From positions 1 to 64,000 of the forward strand of contig NZ_PVWK01000126.1 in NCBI RefSeq assembly GCF_003003795.1: DNA of 64,000 bases. Reading direction: 5' to 3'. This document shows, piece by piece, positions 8,589-17,390 of the stretch. A program made the position numbers and the translations under genes. The notes beneath the pieces were generated by a model. It did no database searches and had not been told where the DNA came from. It saw only the letters and a program-made list of their open reading frames with translations. Within the stretch, counting starts at the first letter, position 1. The number at the start of each line of letters is the position of its first letter. The stretch comes from Stenomitos frigidus ULC18. GTDB taxonomy: Bacteria > Cyanobacteriota > Cyanobacteriia > Leptolyngbyales > Leptolyngbyaceae.

Positions 8589-10115
8589 TTAAAGTCCTAG
8601 TCGCTGTTTTAAAGCCTCCTGCGCCTGTTCCCGATCGTCAAAATGGATTTTCTCAGTCCCTAAAATCTGATAATCTTCGTGACCTTTCCCAGCAATCAGC
8701 ACCCCATCGCCTGGTTGAGCTTCCAGGATTGCGAGGCGAATCGCCTCAGCCCGATCGCCCATCACAACTGGTTTGACTGCATCAGGAATCCCAGCGACCA
8801 CATCCTGCAAAATGCACTGCGGGTTTTCAGTACGCGGGTTGTCCGACGTCACAATGACTTGATCGGCAAGATCGGCTGCAATGCGACCCATCTGAGGACG
8901 TTTACCCCGATCGCGATCGCCACCACAGCCAAACACACAGATCATCTTGCCTTGAATAAAGGGTCGTGCGGCTCGGAGCAAATTTTCCAGACTATCGGGC
9001 GTGTGAGCATAGTCCACAATCACGCTGATGTCCTGATCGGGTGCAATCTGTACCTGTTCCATGCGTCCTGGTACGCCACCAAACTGAGGCAACACTCCTA
9101 CAACGTCGTTCAAATCCAGACCTAGATGTAGCACAGCTCCTACTGCTGCTAGGAGATTAGCCAAATTGAATTGACCAACGAGGGGCGATCGAAACGCTGC
9201 TTCACCGTGAGGCGTATGCAAAACACCACTTACCCCATCCGCCTCGTACTTCAGATCGCTTGTATATAGGTCTGCCGTTACGTCATGAGTGCTATAGCTC
9301 CAGGTGCGTGCTTGATCAAGGTTCTGAATCAATTGCTGCCCATACGGATCATCTAAGTTGACGATCGCCTTACCCTTCAGATAGTCAGGACTGAACAGCA
9401 ACGCCTTCGCCGCAAAATAATCATCCATGTCGCGGTGAAAATCCAGATGGTCTTGCGTCAGGTTGGTAAAGACTGCCGCCTCAAACGCACAGCCCAGCAC
9501 TCGGCCCTGCGCTAACGCATGGGAACTTACTTCCATGACACCAAACTCACTTCCTGCTGCCAATGCCTCTGCCAACTGCCGCTGTAGATCTACTGCAAAC
9601 GGAGTTGTGTGCAAAGCAGTCTGTTGAAACCCCTGCCAGCGCGTATAAAGAGTCCCCAGCAGTGCTGTAGACTTTTGCGCCTGCTGCAACAGAAACTCAA
9701 TGAGATGCGTGGTTGTCGTTTTGCCATTCGTGCCTGTAATGCCAATCAACTTTAGTTGCTGCGCCGGGTTGCCATAAAACGCCGCTGCCAGTTGAGCAGA
9801 AACCTGAACCATATCGTTGGCGGGAATGATGCAGGGAGTGGGGAGTGGGGAGTGGGGAGTGGGGAGTGGGGATTTCTCATTAGTTGCCTTTCGTGCCGCT
9901 TGAGGAGAGACGATCGCCGCGATCGCACCTGCCGCGATCGCGCCTGCCCAAAAATCGCCCCCATCGACTCGCGTTCCGGGCATTCCCAGAAACAAATCTC
10001 CTGGCTGACACGCATGAGAATTCGTTGCCAAGCCCTTCACCTCAGCATCCAATGCCGGATGGTCAGACAACGGGGTAAGACTTGGAACGATCGTCAGCAA
10101 CTCTCGCAACTTCAT
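8589..10115 (-). CDS. murE: UDP-MurNAc-L-Ala-D-Glu:meso-DAP ligase
   Basis: MurE adds the third residue of the peptidoglycan stem peptide in the cytoplasm. All landmarks are present: the ATP loop GITGTNGKTTTTHL, the conserved HTTPF segment, EVSSHAL, the carbamylated-Lys region and the DNPRTENP motif that marks enzymes using meso-diaminopimelate. Length 508 is slightly above the usual size because residues about 77-95 ([14 protein letters not shown]) are a translated GGGAGTG heptanucleotide array inserted between the N-terminal domain strands. ATG at 10115 gives the expected MKLRELL start. Confidence 0.97.
   Translation of the reverse strand: MKLRELLTIVPSLTPLSDHPALDAEVKGLATNSHACQPGDLFLGMPGTRVDGGDFWAGAIAAGAIAAIVSPQAARKATNEKSPLPTPHSPLPTPCIIPANDMVQVSAQLAAAFYGNPAQQLKLIGITGTNGKTTTTHLIEFLLQQAQKSTALLGTLYTRWQGFQQTALHTTPFAVDLQRQLAEALAAGSEFGVMEVSSHALAQGRVLGCAFEAAVFTNLTQDHLDFHRDMDDYFAAKALLFSPDYLKGKAIVNLDDPYGQQLIQNLDQARTWSYSTHDVTADLYTSDLKYEADGVSGVLHTPHGEAAFRSPLVGQFNLANLLAAVGAVLHLGLDLNDVVGVLPQFGGVPGRMEQVQIAPDQDISVIVDYAHTPDSLENLLRAARPFIQGKMICVFGCGGDRDRGKRPQMGRIAADLADQVIVTSDNPRTENPQCILQDVVAGIPDAVKPVVMGDRAEAIRLAILEAQPGDGVLIAGKGHEDYQILGTEKIHFDDREQAQEALKQRLGL
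9834..9868. repeat. Heptanucleotide repeat GGGAGTG in murE, five copies
   Basis: Five exact copies of GGGAGTG, read from the opposite strand as [13 protein letters not shown] within MurE. Confidence 0.96.
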
Positions 10116-10307
10116 ATCAGTGCTTCCTCTCTACGCTGTAAACGATGCACGGCTATAAAGTTTAGATTTTAGAGTGTGGGCAGAGCTTTGCAACGGAGAG
10201 GGAGTTTTGAGTTTTGAGTTGACTGAGCAATCAGCCGTCAGCTTTCTTCTAAAAACTCTTTTAGCCGTTTGCCTTCCCTACTCCCCACTCCCTACTCCCA
10301 AATGTTT

Positions 10308-10679
10308 CTACAAATACTTCCGCAACATCTGCTCCAACTGCTGCACCGACGCACGCGGAGATGGACGAGGAAGAGGGATGAGAGATAAAGTTTCGAGTTT
10401 TGAGTTTTGTAGCTTGCTTCCGCTTTGCGGTGTGTCGAGTTTTGAGTTCTGAATTGCCTCCCCTACTTCCCTCGACTCCCCTGCTGCCTCTGCCTTCTGC
10501 CTTCTCTCCAGCACCAACACCGGAATCTCATACTGATACGCCTGAAACCAATCGTCACGGGTTGTAATGTCGCGCACATCCAGATCAAGGTCGAGACTTT
10601 GGATCTGCGCGAGCTTTTCGTGTAGCCCTTCGCACAAATGGCAGCCCGGTTTGCTATAGAGGATGAGGTGGATGCTCAA
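10308..10679 (-). CDS. Glutaredoxin/thioredoxin-fold protein with repeat-derived insert
   Basis: The N-terminus (HLILYSKPGCHLCEGLH) has the CxxC redox motif of the small glutaredoxin-like family DUF836 and continues as a normal thioredoxin fold up to the cis-Pro strand EIPVLVLE at residue 58. Residues about 61-104 are low-complexity sequence made from intergenic repeat words (QNSKL twice, IPLPRPSPR), after which the terminal helix SVQQLEQMLRKYL resumes the family fold. The usual length is about 80 residues; this one is 123. Substrate unknown. It lies alone, upstream of nothing on the same strand. Confidence 0.85.
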   Translation of the reverse strand: MSIHLILYSKPGCHLCEGLHEKLAQIQSLDLDLDVRDITTRDDWFQAYQYEIPVLVLERRQKAEAAGESREVGEAIQNSKLDTPQSGSKLQNSKLETLSLIPLPRPSPRASVQQLEQMLRKYL

Positions 10680-10833
10680 AGCGTGACTTCCTAAGGATGC
10701 TAACTGCGATGACGATACCGTTTCGGCAGGCGGTTGATGCTAGAACACGATCGATCCGCTATTTATCGCTTCCACAACGTTACCCTAGTTCGCTATCGTA
10801 GATAATGCAGAAGACTCGAGGTAACTCGTCGCG

Positions 10834-11565
10834 ATGACCCAATCTACGAAACCGCTTATTCAACCTACCAGCCTCGACCTGAAAAAACTCAACCAGCGTT
10901 TTGAGAACGCTCATCCTAGAGATATTCTTGCCTGGAGCGTCGAGAACATCCCTACAGGGTTGGTGCAAACCAGCGCGTTTAACGTTGATGACATCTTGAT
11001 TACCGATCTGTTTTACCGCGAACTCAAGCCAGCCACGCCAGTACCCGTGCTGTTTTTAGATACGCTCTTCCATTTCCCTCAAACGCTGGAACTGGTTGCA
11101 AAGGCGAAGGCACTCTACAACCTTGATTTGAAGATCTACAAAACGACCGAAGCGGATAGCCGCGAAGCGTTCGCTGCCAAATACGGCGACGCGTTGTGGG
11201 ATGCTGACATCGCCAAGTTTCATCAAGTGACCAAAATTGAGCCACTTCAGCGTGGGTTAGCAGAACTGGGCGCGATCGCCTGGATTACGGGACGCCGTCG
11301 CGATCAGGCACAAACGCGTTCCGATATGCCGATTTTTGAACTCGACAACCAACAGCGTCTGAAGCTTAATCCGATCGCCAACTGGACGCGCAAAGAAACC
11401 TGGGCGTATGTCTTTGAGCACGATGTCATCTACAATCCACTGCACGACCAGGGCTATCCCAGCATTGGCGATGAACCTATCACCACAGCGATCGCCGAAG
11501 GCGAAGACGAACGCGCTGGACGCTGGCGGGGCATGGGCAAAACGGAGTGTGGGATTCATATTTAG
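10834..11565 (+). CDS. cysH: Phosphoadenosine phosphosulfate reductase
   Basis: CysH reduces PAPS to sulfite with thioredoxin in assimilatory sulfate reduction. Visible motifs are the PP-loop-related LAWSVE start, TGRRRDQAQTRSDM, and the C-terminal MGKTECGIHI holding the single catalytic Cys. The protein has only this one Cys, so the paired cysteines for a 4Fe-4S cluster found in APS reductases are missing; this supports PAPS as substrate. A GAGGTAA sequence lies about 11 bases upstream of ATG 10834. Confidence 0.96.
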   Translation: MTQSTKPLIQPTSLDLKKLNQRFENAHPRDILAWSVENIPTGLVQTSAFNVDDILITDLFYRELKPATPVPVLFLDTLFHFPQTLELVAKAKALYNLDLKIYKTTEADSREAFAAKYGDALWDADIAKFHQVTKIEPLQRGLAELGAIAWITGRRRDQAQTRSDMPIFELDNQQRLKLNPIANWTRKETWAYVFEHDVIYNPLHDQGYPSIGDEPITTAIAEGEDERAGRWRGMGKTECGIHI

Positions 11566-11734
11566 GGCAGAAGGCAGAAGAAGTTTTTAGTTGTTGGTTG
11601 TTGGTTGTTGGAACGAATGATGGGGAAGCAAGAAAACACAAGAGTGCAGCAAAGCCTCTGTTAATGACTAACAACTAACAACTAAAAACCAACAACTGCC
11701 TCAGCTCAAAACTCAAAACTCTCCTCTTCCCCTC

Positions 11735-12550
11735 ATGACTAAAACAATTCTGATCACAGGTGCTTCGACGGGCATCGGCTATGCCACAGCGCGGTTGTTT
11801 CAGCAACGGGGCTGGAATGTGGTCGCAACGATGCGATCGCCTGAGAAGGCGGGTGCGCTTGCTGCTTTGGAGAACGTGTGTTGTTTACGACTGGATGTGA
11901 CTGATTCAGAGTCGATTCAGCAGGCGATCGCGCAGGCGTTACAACAGTTTGGTTCGATCGATGTGCTGGTTAACAACGCAGGCTACGGCTTAATTGGTGC
12001 GTTTGAAGCCTGTAGCATTGAGCAAATTGAGCGTCAGTTTGGGACGAATGTGTTTGGCTTGATGGCAGTGACACGGGCACTTTTGCCGCATTTTCGGGAG
12101 CAGCGATCGGGCATCATCATGAATGTATCGTCCATTGGTGGACACATGGCGTTCCCGCTGTACAGCCTCTACCACTCCACAAAATGGGCTGTTGAAGGCT
12201 TTTCGGACTCGCTGCAATATGAACTAGAGCCGTTCAATATACGAGTCAAAATTATTGAACCAGGTCCGATTAAGACCGATTTTTACGAGCGATCGGCGGA
12301 TCTTGCCACTAAACCAGGGCTGACTGCCTACGATGCCTTTACTGCAAAGGTCATGGCAGCGATGAAAAATGCAGGTGATACAGGATCGCCACCAGAAACA
12401 ACAGCACAGGTGATTTATCGAGCCGCAAAGGATGGCTCTCGGCGGTTGCGCTACCCGGCAGGTGGTAATGCGGGAGCCTTGCTGTTCTTACGTAAACTGT
12501 TGCCCGATCGCTTGTTCGGTGGCATTATCCGGGGTGCCATGCTGCGCTAA
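11735..12550 (+). CDS. Short-chain dehydrogenase/reductase (SDR)
   Basis: 271 residues, classical SDR. The Rossmann motif is TGASTGIG (residues 7-14), the NNAG motif is at about 83, and the active site is Ser in NVSSIGG plus YxxxK in YHSTK. The C-terminal part with KIIEPGPIKTDF is typical. Substrate is unknown; the family is often annotated as retinol- or ketosteroid-type dehydrogenases. The 170 bases before it hold only heptanucleotide repeat words (GTTGTTG, CAAAACT families). Confidence 0.93.
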   Translation: MTKTILITGASTGIGYATARLFQQRGWNVVATMRSPEKAGALAALENVCCLRLDVTDSESIQQAIAQALQQFGSIDVLVNNAGYGLIGAFEACSIEQIERQFGTNVFGLMAVTRALLPHFREQRSGIIMNVSSIGGHMAFPLYSLYHSTKWAVEGFSDSLQYELEPFNIRVKIIEPGPIKTDFYERSADLATKPGLTAYDAFTAKVMAAMKNAGDTGSPPETTAQVIYRAAKDGSRRLRYPAGGNAGALLFLRKLLPDRLFGGIIRGAMLR

Positions 12551-12552
12551 TA

Positions 12553-12650
12553 GGACTTACGCAAACCTCGGAGGTTTTGCCAAGAATCAAGCATCGTAAT
12601 AAGCTGGTCGCTTAAACCTCCGAGGTTTTGGTCAAAAGTTGTAAGTTCTG
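12553..12650. repeat. MITE-like dispersed element
   Basis: About 100 bp bounded by imperfect inverted ends (GGACTTAC at 12553, GTAAGTTC at 12641) and containing two nested palindromes, AAACCTCGGAGGTTTT (12563-12578) and AAACCTCCGAGGTTTT (12614-12629). The second is the complement of the first apart from the centre. It sits directly after the SDR gene and could also end its transcript. Confidence 0.65.
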
Positions 12651-12727
12651 GCTAGTTGATAATTTTGTACTATCTGAAAGAGTGGCTCTACACTGGATAG
12701 CAACAACCAGTCATCCCAATCAACTGC

Positions 12728-14035
12728 GTGATTAAAATTCTCCATCTGTCAGATATCCACATGGGCAGCGGGTTTTCGCACGGGCGAGTGAACCCCGAAA
12801 CCGGACTCAATTCTCGTCTGGAGGATTTTGTTGCCACGTTGGGACGCTGCATCGATCGCGCCCTAGCTGAACCCGTCGATCTCGTCCTGTTTGGTGGGGA
12901 TGCCTTTCCCGATGCGACGCCACCGCCGTTTGTCCAAGAAGCCTTTGCCAAGCAGTTTCAACGCCTGGTTGCCGCCCAAATTCCGGCTGTGCTGCTGGTG
13001 GGGAACCATGACCAGCACGCGCAAGGACAAGGCGGCGCGAGTCTGTCCATCTACCGAACGCTGGCAGTCCCAGGTTTTGTAGTGGGCGATCGGCTGGAAA
13101 CTCATTGCATCCAGACGCGCAGTGGTGCCGTGCAGGTGATTACGCTTCCCTGGCTGACGCGATCGGCTTTATTGACAAGACCCGATGCCGAAGGATTATC
13201 GCTCGGTGAAGTCGGTCAATTGTTGATCGATCGCCTCCGCGTTGCCCTGGAAGGCGAAATCCGTCGTCTCGACCCGGAAATTCCCACTGTTTTATTAGCT
13301 CACCTGATGGCGGACAATGCCCGTTTTGGAGTTGAGCGCTTTTTGGCAGTCGGCAAAGGTTTCACTGTGCCGTTGGGACTGCTCTCGCGGGACTGTTTCG
13401 ACTACGTGGCGCTCGGTCACGTCCATCGCCATCAGGTACTTTGCGAAAGTCCGCCGATCGTCTATCCCGGCAGCATCGAGCGCGTTGATTTCAGCGAAGA
13501 AAAGGAAGACAAAGGCTTTGTGCTGATCGCCTTGGCAAAAGGACAGACGACCTTTGAGTTTTGCCCTGTACCTGTACGAGCGTTTCGCACGATCGAGGTA
13601 AACCTGTCTGAAGCCGACGACCCTCAAGCGAAGCTCCTGAAAGCGCTCAAGCCCGATCGCCTTCAGGAGGCAGTGGTGCGGTTGGTCTATCATCTACGAT
13701 CGGAACAGCTTGATCAGATCGATACCAACACCATCCATCAAGCACTCAGCCCTGCCCACAGCTATACCATTCATCCCGAAATCGTCAGCCAATTTTCGCG
13801 TGCGCGTCTACCCGAAATCGGCAGCGGCACCAACATTGCACCCCTCGATGCCCTCAAAGCCTATCTCGCCAATCGGGAAGATTTGCAAGAGCTTGAAGAT
13901 GAGATGCTGGCGGTCGCCCAGAGCTTGTTGGCAGAAGAAGAACACGCCTGGTTGAGGTCTGCGATCGCGGCTGAAGAGGAAGCGGCAACAGAGGCTCAAG
14001 CGGAACCGCAAGAAACGCAATTACGATTGCTCTAA
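12728..14035 (+). CDS. sbcD: SbcD-type exonuclease subunit (metallophosphoesterase)
   Basis: The order of calcineurin-like phosphoesterase motifs is intact: LSDIHMG, FGGDAFPD, VGNHDQ, LLAHLMAD and ALGHVHRHQ. These bind two metals in the Mre11/SbcD nuclease family, which with the SMC-like SbcC opens and trims DNA hairpins and ends. The GTG start at 12728 is required to include the first motif. The C-terminal 60 residues are acidic and helical. No SbcC gene lies in the window; in cyanobacteria the two are often apart. Confidence 0.9.
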   Translation: MIKILHLSDIHMGSGFSHGRVNPETGLNSRLEDFVATLGRCIDRALAEPVDLVLFGGDAFPDATPPPFVQEAFAKQFQRLVAAQIPAVLLVGNHDQHAQGQGGASLSIYRTLAVPGFVVGDRLETHCIQTRSGAVQVITLPWLTRSALLTRPDAEGLSLGEVGQLLIDRLRVALEGEIRRLDPEIPTVLLAHLMADNARFGVERFLAVGKGFTVPLGLLSRDCFDYVALGHVHRHQVLCESPPIVYPGSIERVDFSEEKEDKGFVLIALAKGQTTFEFCPVPVRAFRTIEVNLSEADDPQAKLLKALKPDRLQEAVVRLVYHLRSEQLDQIDTNTIHQALSPAHSYTIHPEIVSQFSRARLPEIGSGTNIAPLDALKAYLANREDLQELEDEMLAVAQSLLAEEEHAWLRSAIAAEEEAATEAQAEPQETQLRLL

Positions 14036-14146
14036 CATTGAATGAGCGCGATCGTTTCCTGCTTCCGACAAAGTTTTATGACTCATTGAGCCTCTCTCTC
14101 CTGCTAGATTAAACCTAAGATCCGCTCATTTGTTAGGAGAACGGTT

Positions 14147-14374
14147 GTGATTACAATCGAGGCGATCGCGACGGTAACGCCAGAGGGCAAGGTGACGATT
14201 CAACTGCCAGCGACGATCCCACCGGGAAATCACAAGCTGGTGCTGGTGATTGATGAACAACCCGTCACCACTGAGAAACGCCCACCGTTTGATTTCCCGA
14301 CGCATAGCGTTGGAGCGTGGCCGGATAATCTTTCTTTAAGGCGTGAGGATATGTACGATGACTGGGGACGTTAA
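14147..14374 (+). CDS. Antitoxin-like protein upstream of PIN toxin
   Basis: 75 residues: a beta-rich N-terminus (VTPEGKVTIQLPATIPPG) resembling AbrB-like or DUF104-like antitoxins and a tail (REDMYDDWGR) of the kind that folds over a VapC toxin. GTG 14147 is preceded by AGGAGA. Its last 17 bases overlap the toxin start, as in typical type II toxin-antitoxin operons. Confidence 0.8.
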   Translation: MITIEAIATVTPEGKVTIQLPATIPPGNHKLVLVIDEQPVTTEKRPPFDFPTHSVGAWPDNLSLRREDMYDDWGR

Positions 14375-14807
14375 GCCAGTCTTTGTCGATACCAACATTC
14401 TGGTCTATGCCAGTACGGTACGATCGCCCCTACACCAAGTTGCCAGACAAGCTCTTCAGCAACGGTATGATTCTGGAGCAGAGTTGTGGATCAGCCGCCA
14501 AATTTTGCGTGAGTATTTAGCCACGCTGACTCGAAGCCAGTCCTTTACCGATCCATTGCCAATGGAAACATTGCTTGAGGAAATTCAGGTATACCAGTCT
14601 CGCTTTCGGGTAGCGGAGGATAATGCCCAGGTAACAGCAAGCTTATTGGCGCTGATGCAGCAAGTTTCTGTGGGTGGTAAGCAGGTACATGATGCCAATA
14701 TTGTGGCAACGATGCAGGCGTATGGCATTGAGCAGTTGTTGACTCACAACACGATCGACTTTGAACGGTTTGCTACCTTGATCACTGTGCTGCCATTAGG
14801 GGAGTGA
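14358..14807 (+). CDS. PIN-domain ribonuclease toxin, VapC-like
   Basis: 149 residues from ATG 14358. The PIN catalytic acids are in place: Asp in VFVDTNILVY (residues 7-16), Glu in LREYLATLTR, Asp in VHDANIVATM and Asn/Asp in THNTIDFERF. VapC toxins cut tRNA or rRNA when the antitoxin is lost. The overlap with the preceding gene supports a toxin-antitoxin pair. Confidence 0.9.
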   Translation: MTGDVKPVFVDTNILVYASTVRSPLHQVARQALQQRYDSGAELWISRQILREYLATLTRSQSFTDPLPMETLLEEIQVYQSRFRVAEDNAQVTASLLALMQQVSVGGKQVHDANIVATMQAYGIEQLLTHNTIDFERFATLITVLPLGE

Positions 14808-14852
14808 TAAGTTAGCGTTTCGCGATCGCGTCCAGCTATGTGCAGAACGTTT

Positions 14853-15284
14853 TTACTTGAAAGGATTCACGATCGTCAACCGCTGCTCAACAATCAAACC
14901 ATCTTGCATATCTTCCGAGTAAAGAATCTCTGCATTAGCAGATAAGGCGCTGACAACAATCAAGCCATCCCAGAATGAAAAACCGTAGCGACGGCGTAAA
15001 TTAGACGCATTGAGCAAGATCTCTGCATTCAGTTCAACTACAGAGCAACTGTCGTAAAAATCTTGAATTGTTTGCTTAAGCTGAATTTCAGTGAATGCAG
15101 CCTTTCTTACTAAGACCGAGCAAACCTCATTGATTACTTGAGTACTGACAATCAAATCGACTGAGCCAATCAGTTAAGTCGCTAGAGAATATTTTCTAAC
15201 GGCCTCTAGCCCAGCGGCTTTTATGTCAGTCAGGAGACTGTAGAGCCAAACATTCGAGTCAATAAAACAAGGTGATTCGGTCAT
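14853..15284 (-). pseudogene. PIN-domain toxin with a premature stop codon
   Basis: Reading from ATG 15284 gives a normal VapC start (FIDSNVWLYSLLTD) for 36 codons, then TAA at 15176-15174, then the same frame continues without break (LIGSVDLIVSTQVINEVCS to LTIVNPFK) through the second Asp motif FWDGLIVVSA. The full frame would be 143 residues, a normal VapC length. The start overlaps the antitoxin stop as ATGA. A re-start at TTG 15155 would lack the first catalytic Asp, so the toxin is probably dead. Confidence 0.87.
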
Positions 15285-15508
15285 AGATGCCGATCGTGCA
15301 TTTCCTCGCGGGTGATCGAGCGTACACCCGGTACTGAAATGGGATTACGCATGAGTTCTGCAAGAATCTCGGTTTCTGAAATTCGTTTCTTAGGCTGCTT
15401 AACCACAGTCACTTTGACGCTGCTGCCCTCGCTCAAGTCTTGCTTGTACTCGTCAGGAACAACAATCACCCCATTCTCGATCGTTGCCTGAAATTCTACG
15501 GGAACCAT
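15281..15508 (-). CDS. Antitoxin, orphaned partner of broken PIN toxin
   Basis: 75 residues. The N-terminal half (EFQATIENGVIVVPDEYKQD) is an AbrB/DUF2281-like swapped-hairpin DNA-binding type; the C-terminal tail (VRSITREEMHDRHL) is of the toxin-neutralising type. It starts at ATG 15508 and its stop overlaps the ATG of the toxin pseudogene by the ATGA arrangement. Confidence 0.8.
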   Translation of the reverse strand: MVPVEFQATIENGVIVVPDEYKQDLSEGSSVKVTVVKQPKKRISETEILAELMRNPISVPGVRSITREEMHDRHL

Positions 15509-15558
15509 ACCGATGCTCCAACGGATGTAAACCCATTTTACTCCCTACTCCCGACTCC

Positions 15559-15805
15559 CTACTTCAACTTCCTCAACTCCTCCTCAGCCCGTTGCTTGAG
15601 CTTCGGATCATCCAATCCCTTGAGCGCTGCTTTCAGGTCATCTACTGCCTTCTGCTTCTCGCCCCGTTGACTGTAAATCACGCCTCGCCACAGGTGAGAC
15701 TCTGCATAGTCTGGTTTGAGCTTGAGCGCTTGAGTGTGGTCAGTAGTGGCTTTGTCGTAGTCCTGTTTGTCGCTGTAAGCAATGCCTCGATCGCGGTAGT
15801 CCAGG
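15559..15805 (-). pseudogene. TPR protein, C-terminal remnant
   Basis: Translating the minus strand from about 15805 gives a tetratricopeptide pattern (RGIAYSDKQDYDKATTDHTQ, then PDYAESHLWRGVIYSQRGE) and a final charged helix ending in TAG at 15561-15559. There is no start; the 5' part is lost at the junction with another remnant near 15802. Confidence 0.75.
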
Positions 15806-15899
15806 GTAGGTTGAGTTCAGTAATGATGCTTGCTGGCAAACTCAGAAAGCCCGTGAACCCCGTATCGATCAACGCTGTGTCGATACGGGGTTTTTCCAT
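15802..15899 (-). pseudogene. Clan AA aspartic protease, N-terminal remnant
   Basis: From ATG 15899 the minus strand reads ALIDTGFTGFLSLPASI, the flap-free DTG active-site segment of retroviral-type aspartic proteases that are common as small cyanobacterial genes. The match ends near 15802, where the TPR remnant follows in another frame, so this is a deletion joint of two dead genes. Confidence 0.65.
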
Positions 15900-16373
15900 T
15901 GCGAACTACCAGGGAAATCACGGCTTCATCGTTCACCTTTGATGAGTTTGTCAAATCGGGAGCTGGAAAAGTTGCCAAGCCATTACTAGGTGACGAGATC
16001 GAGCAATTGCGATCGGCGGTTCGGGCTCGATATTAATCCGGATTTCTCACAAGACTCAGCGAAAATAGCATTGAACCCAGTATTGAAGAAGCTTCTGGCT
16101 GATCAAGCAAAGTGACAGACTGTTTTTCAGGGTAAGGGCCAAAAGCTCTGGAGGGCAGGCCTTATGACCCTATTGTGAAAAACGTGGTGAAAAATCCGGG
16201 ATTAAGGGCAAAAATTAGAAGGTGGCGGCGATCGTCAAAGTTGAAAAGAAAGCTTAAAGTTTTCCTAAATTTTTCTAGATTTTTCTAGATTGAGAATTAG
16301 GCTACGCCTAATGGGCTATTAAAAAATTATCTGCCAACGCAAAAAACTAATCTGTGAATTTGCTAGTAAATCC
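15900..16373. other. Intergenic decay zone with coding scrap
   Basis: On the plus strand the frame ending at TAA 16034-16036 reads TFDEFVKSGAGKVAKP and on to LRSAVRARY, which looks like the end of a lost gene that I cannot name. It is cut by the inverted-repeat element at 16034-16204. From 16205 to 16373 the DNA is AT-rich leader with a short tandem TTTTTCTAGA and no gene. Confidence 0.45.
16034..16204. mobile_element. IS remnant or MITE with 17-bp inverted ends
   Basis: TAATCCGGATTTCTCAC at 16034-16050 is inverted, with two differences and one added base, at 16187-16204 (GTGAAAAATCCGGGATTA). The 171-bp element carries no reading frame. The ends resemble those of IS1380-type cyanobacterial elements from memory; the family is not certain. 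Confidence 0.6.
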
Positions 16374-17315
16374 ATGAGCCAACCTGTTAAACCTCAAGAA
16401 AATCCCAAAAAAAAGCCTGACTATACTAAAAAGGGCTTGGTTATAAGCACACTGATTGCGATTGCTGGAATAGGATCTAGTTTCACAGTCCCAGAGGTCA
16501 GATGTTTTGTTGGGTTGAAATCAGATTCATGTACAGTACAGCAACAAGAAATTCAGTTTATTACCCAAGCGGAAACAGGCGAGACTTTGCCAGGGGTAGA
16601 AATCAAATACATTTCTCAAGGAGCACCGGAGGTTCAATATACCGATAACAATGGTTTTGCTAGAGTTAAAGTTCCTAGCAAAGGTGATGTAAAGCTAATT
16701 TTGAGTAAGAAAGGGTATCCCACTCAAGAGTTCACCGTTGACTTGCAAAACGACCAAAGCATAACCCGAACGGTTCGGTTGAAACAATCTGGCCAGCCAG
16801 AAATAACGCCTTTGTCACCAGGAAACTTGCCAACAACTACTGCAACTCCAACTCTACCGAACTCTTCTACACCTATTACAACTCTAAATCAACCTGATTC
16901 CACCTCTACTTCTTCCAACCAACCGATTGGCTCATCTGACCCAGACAATACAACGAAGAATTTTGAAACTTTAAAGAAAACTAAACGATGCCCCAAATGT
17001 TATCTGGTGGGGATAGATATGCGTGGCATAATCTTGTCAGATGTTGACTTGCGCGGTGCAAACCTTAGAGGAGTCAGTGCTAATAGTGCCATGAACGGTG
17101 CGAATCTTAGTGGTGCAGATCTGCGTGGTTTTAATGGATCCTATGTAAACTTGCAGGGTGCTAACTTGCAGGGCGCTAATCTAGAAGGTGCTAACTTGAA
17201 GAGCGCCAATTTGCGTGGTGCTGATTTGAGCAATGTCGATTTATCTAAGACCGATCTAACAAATGCAGATTTATCAGGGGCGATTCTGCCAAAAGGATTT
17301 CAACCGCCCCAGTAA
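16374..17315 (+). CDS. Membrane-anchored pentapeptide-repeat protein
   Basis: 313 residues. Residues 1-20 are basic, 21-40 are a membrane helix (GLVISTLIAIAGIGSSF), about 60-140 form a carboxypeptidase-regulatory-like beta-sandwich (TGETLPGVEIKY, DNNGFARVKVPSKGD), about 145-205 are a Thr/Ser/Pro linker, and about 220-300 are A(N/D)LxG pentapeptide repeats forming a right-handed beta-helix. A KRCPKCYLVGIDMRG segment before the repeats may make a short disulfide or metal site. Function is unknown. The gene is AT-richer than the flanks. Confidence 0.88.
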   Translation: MSQPVKPQENPKKKPDYTKKGLVISTLIAIAGIGSSFTVPEVRCFVGLKSDSCTVQQQEIQFITQAETGETLPGVEIKYISQGAPEVQYTDNNGFARVKVPSKGDVKLILSKKGYPTQEFTVDLQNDQSITRTVRLKQSGQPEITPLSPGNLPTTTATPTLPNSSTPITTLNQPDSTSTSSNQPIGSSDPDNTTKNFETLKKTKRCPKCYLVGIDMRGIILSDVDLRGANLRGVSANSAMNGANLSGADLRGFNGSYVNLQGANLQGANLEGANLKSANLRGADLSNVDLSKTDLTNADLSGAILPKGFQPPQ

Positions 17316-17390
17316 CTAAAAACTTCACTGGTTGATCGTACCGTAGGGTGCTTTTAGCGCCAGCGTAAGGCACCACCATGAGATTATTTT

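Noticed and set aside
12728-14035. Phage-defence Mre11-like gene paired with an ATPase
   Set aside because: No SbcC-like or other ATPase partner is adjacent, and the motif set fits ordinary SbcD.
15858-15895. An 11-bp inverted repeat followed by five T on the plus strand, looking like a terminator
   Set aside because: It falls inside the aspartic-protease remnant, where two copies of an Ile-Asp-Thr coding word on the minus strand create the match. No plus-strand gene ends here.
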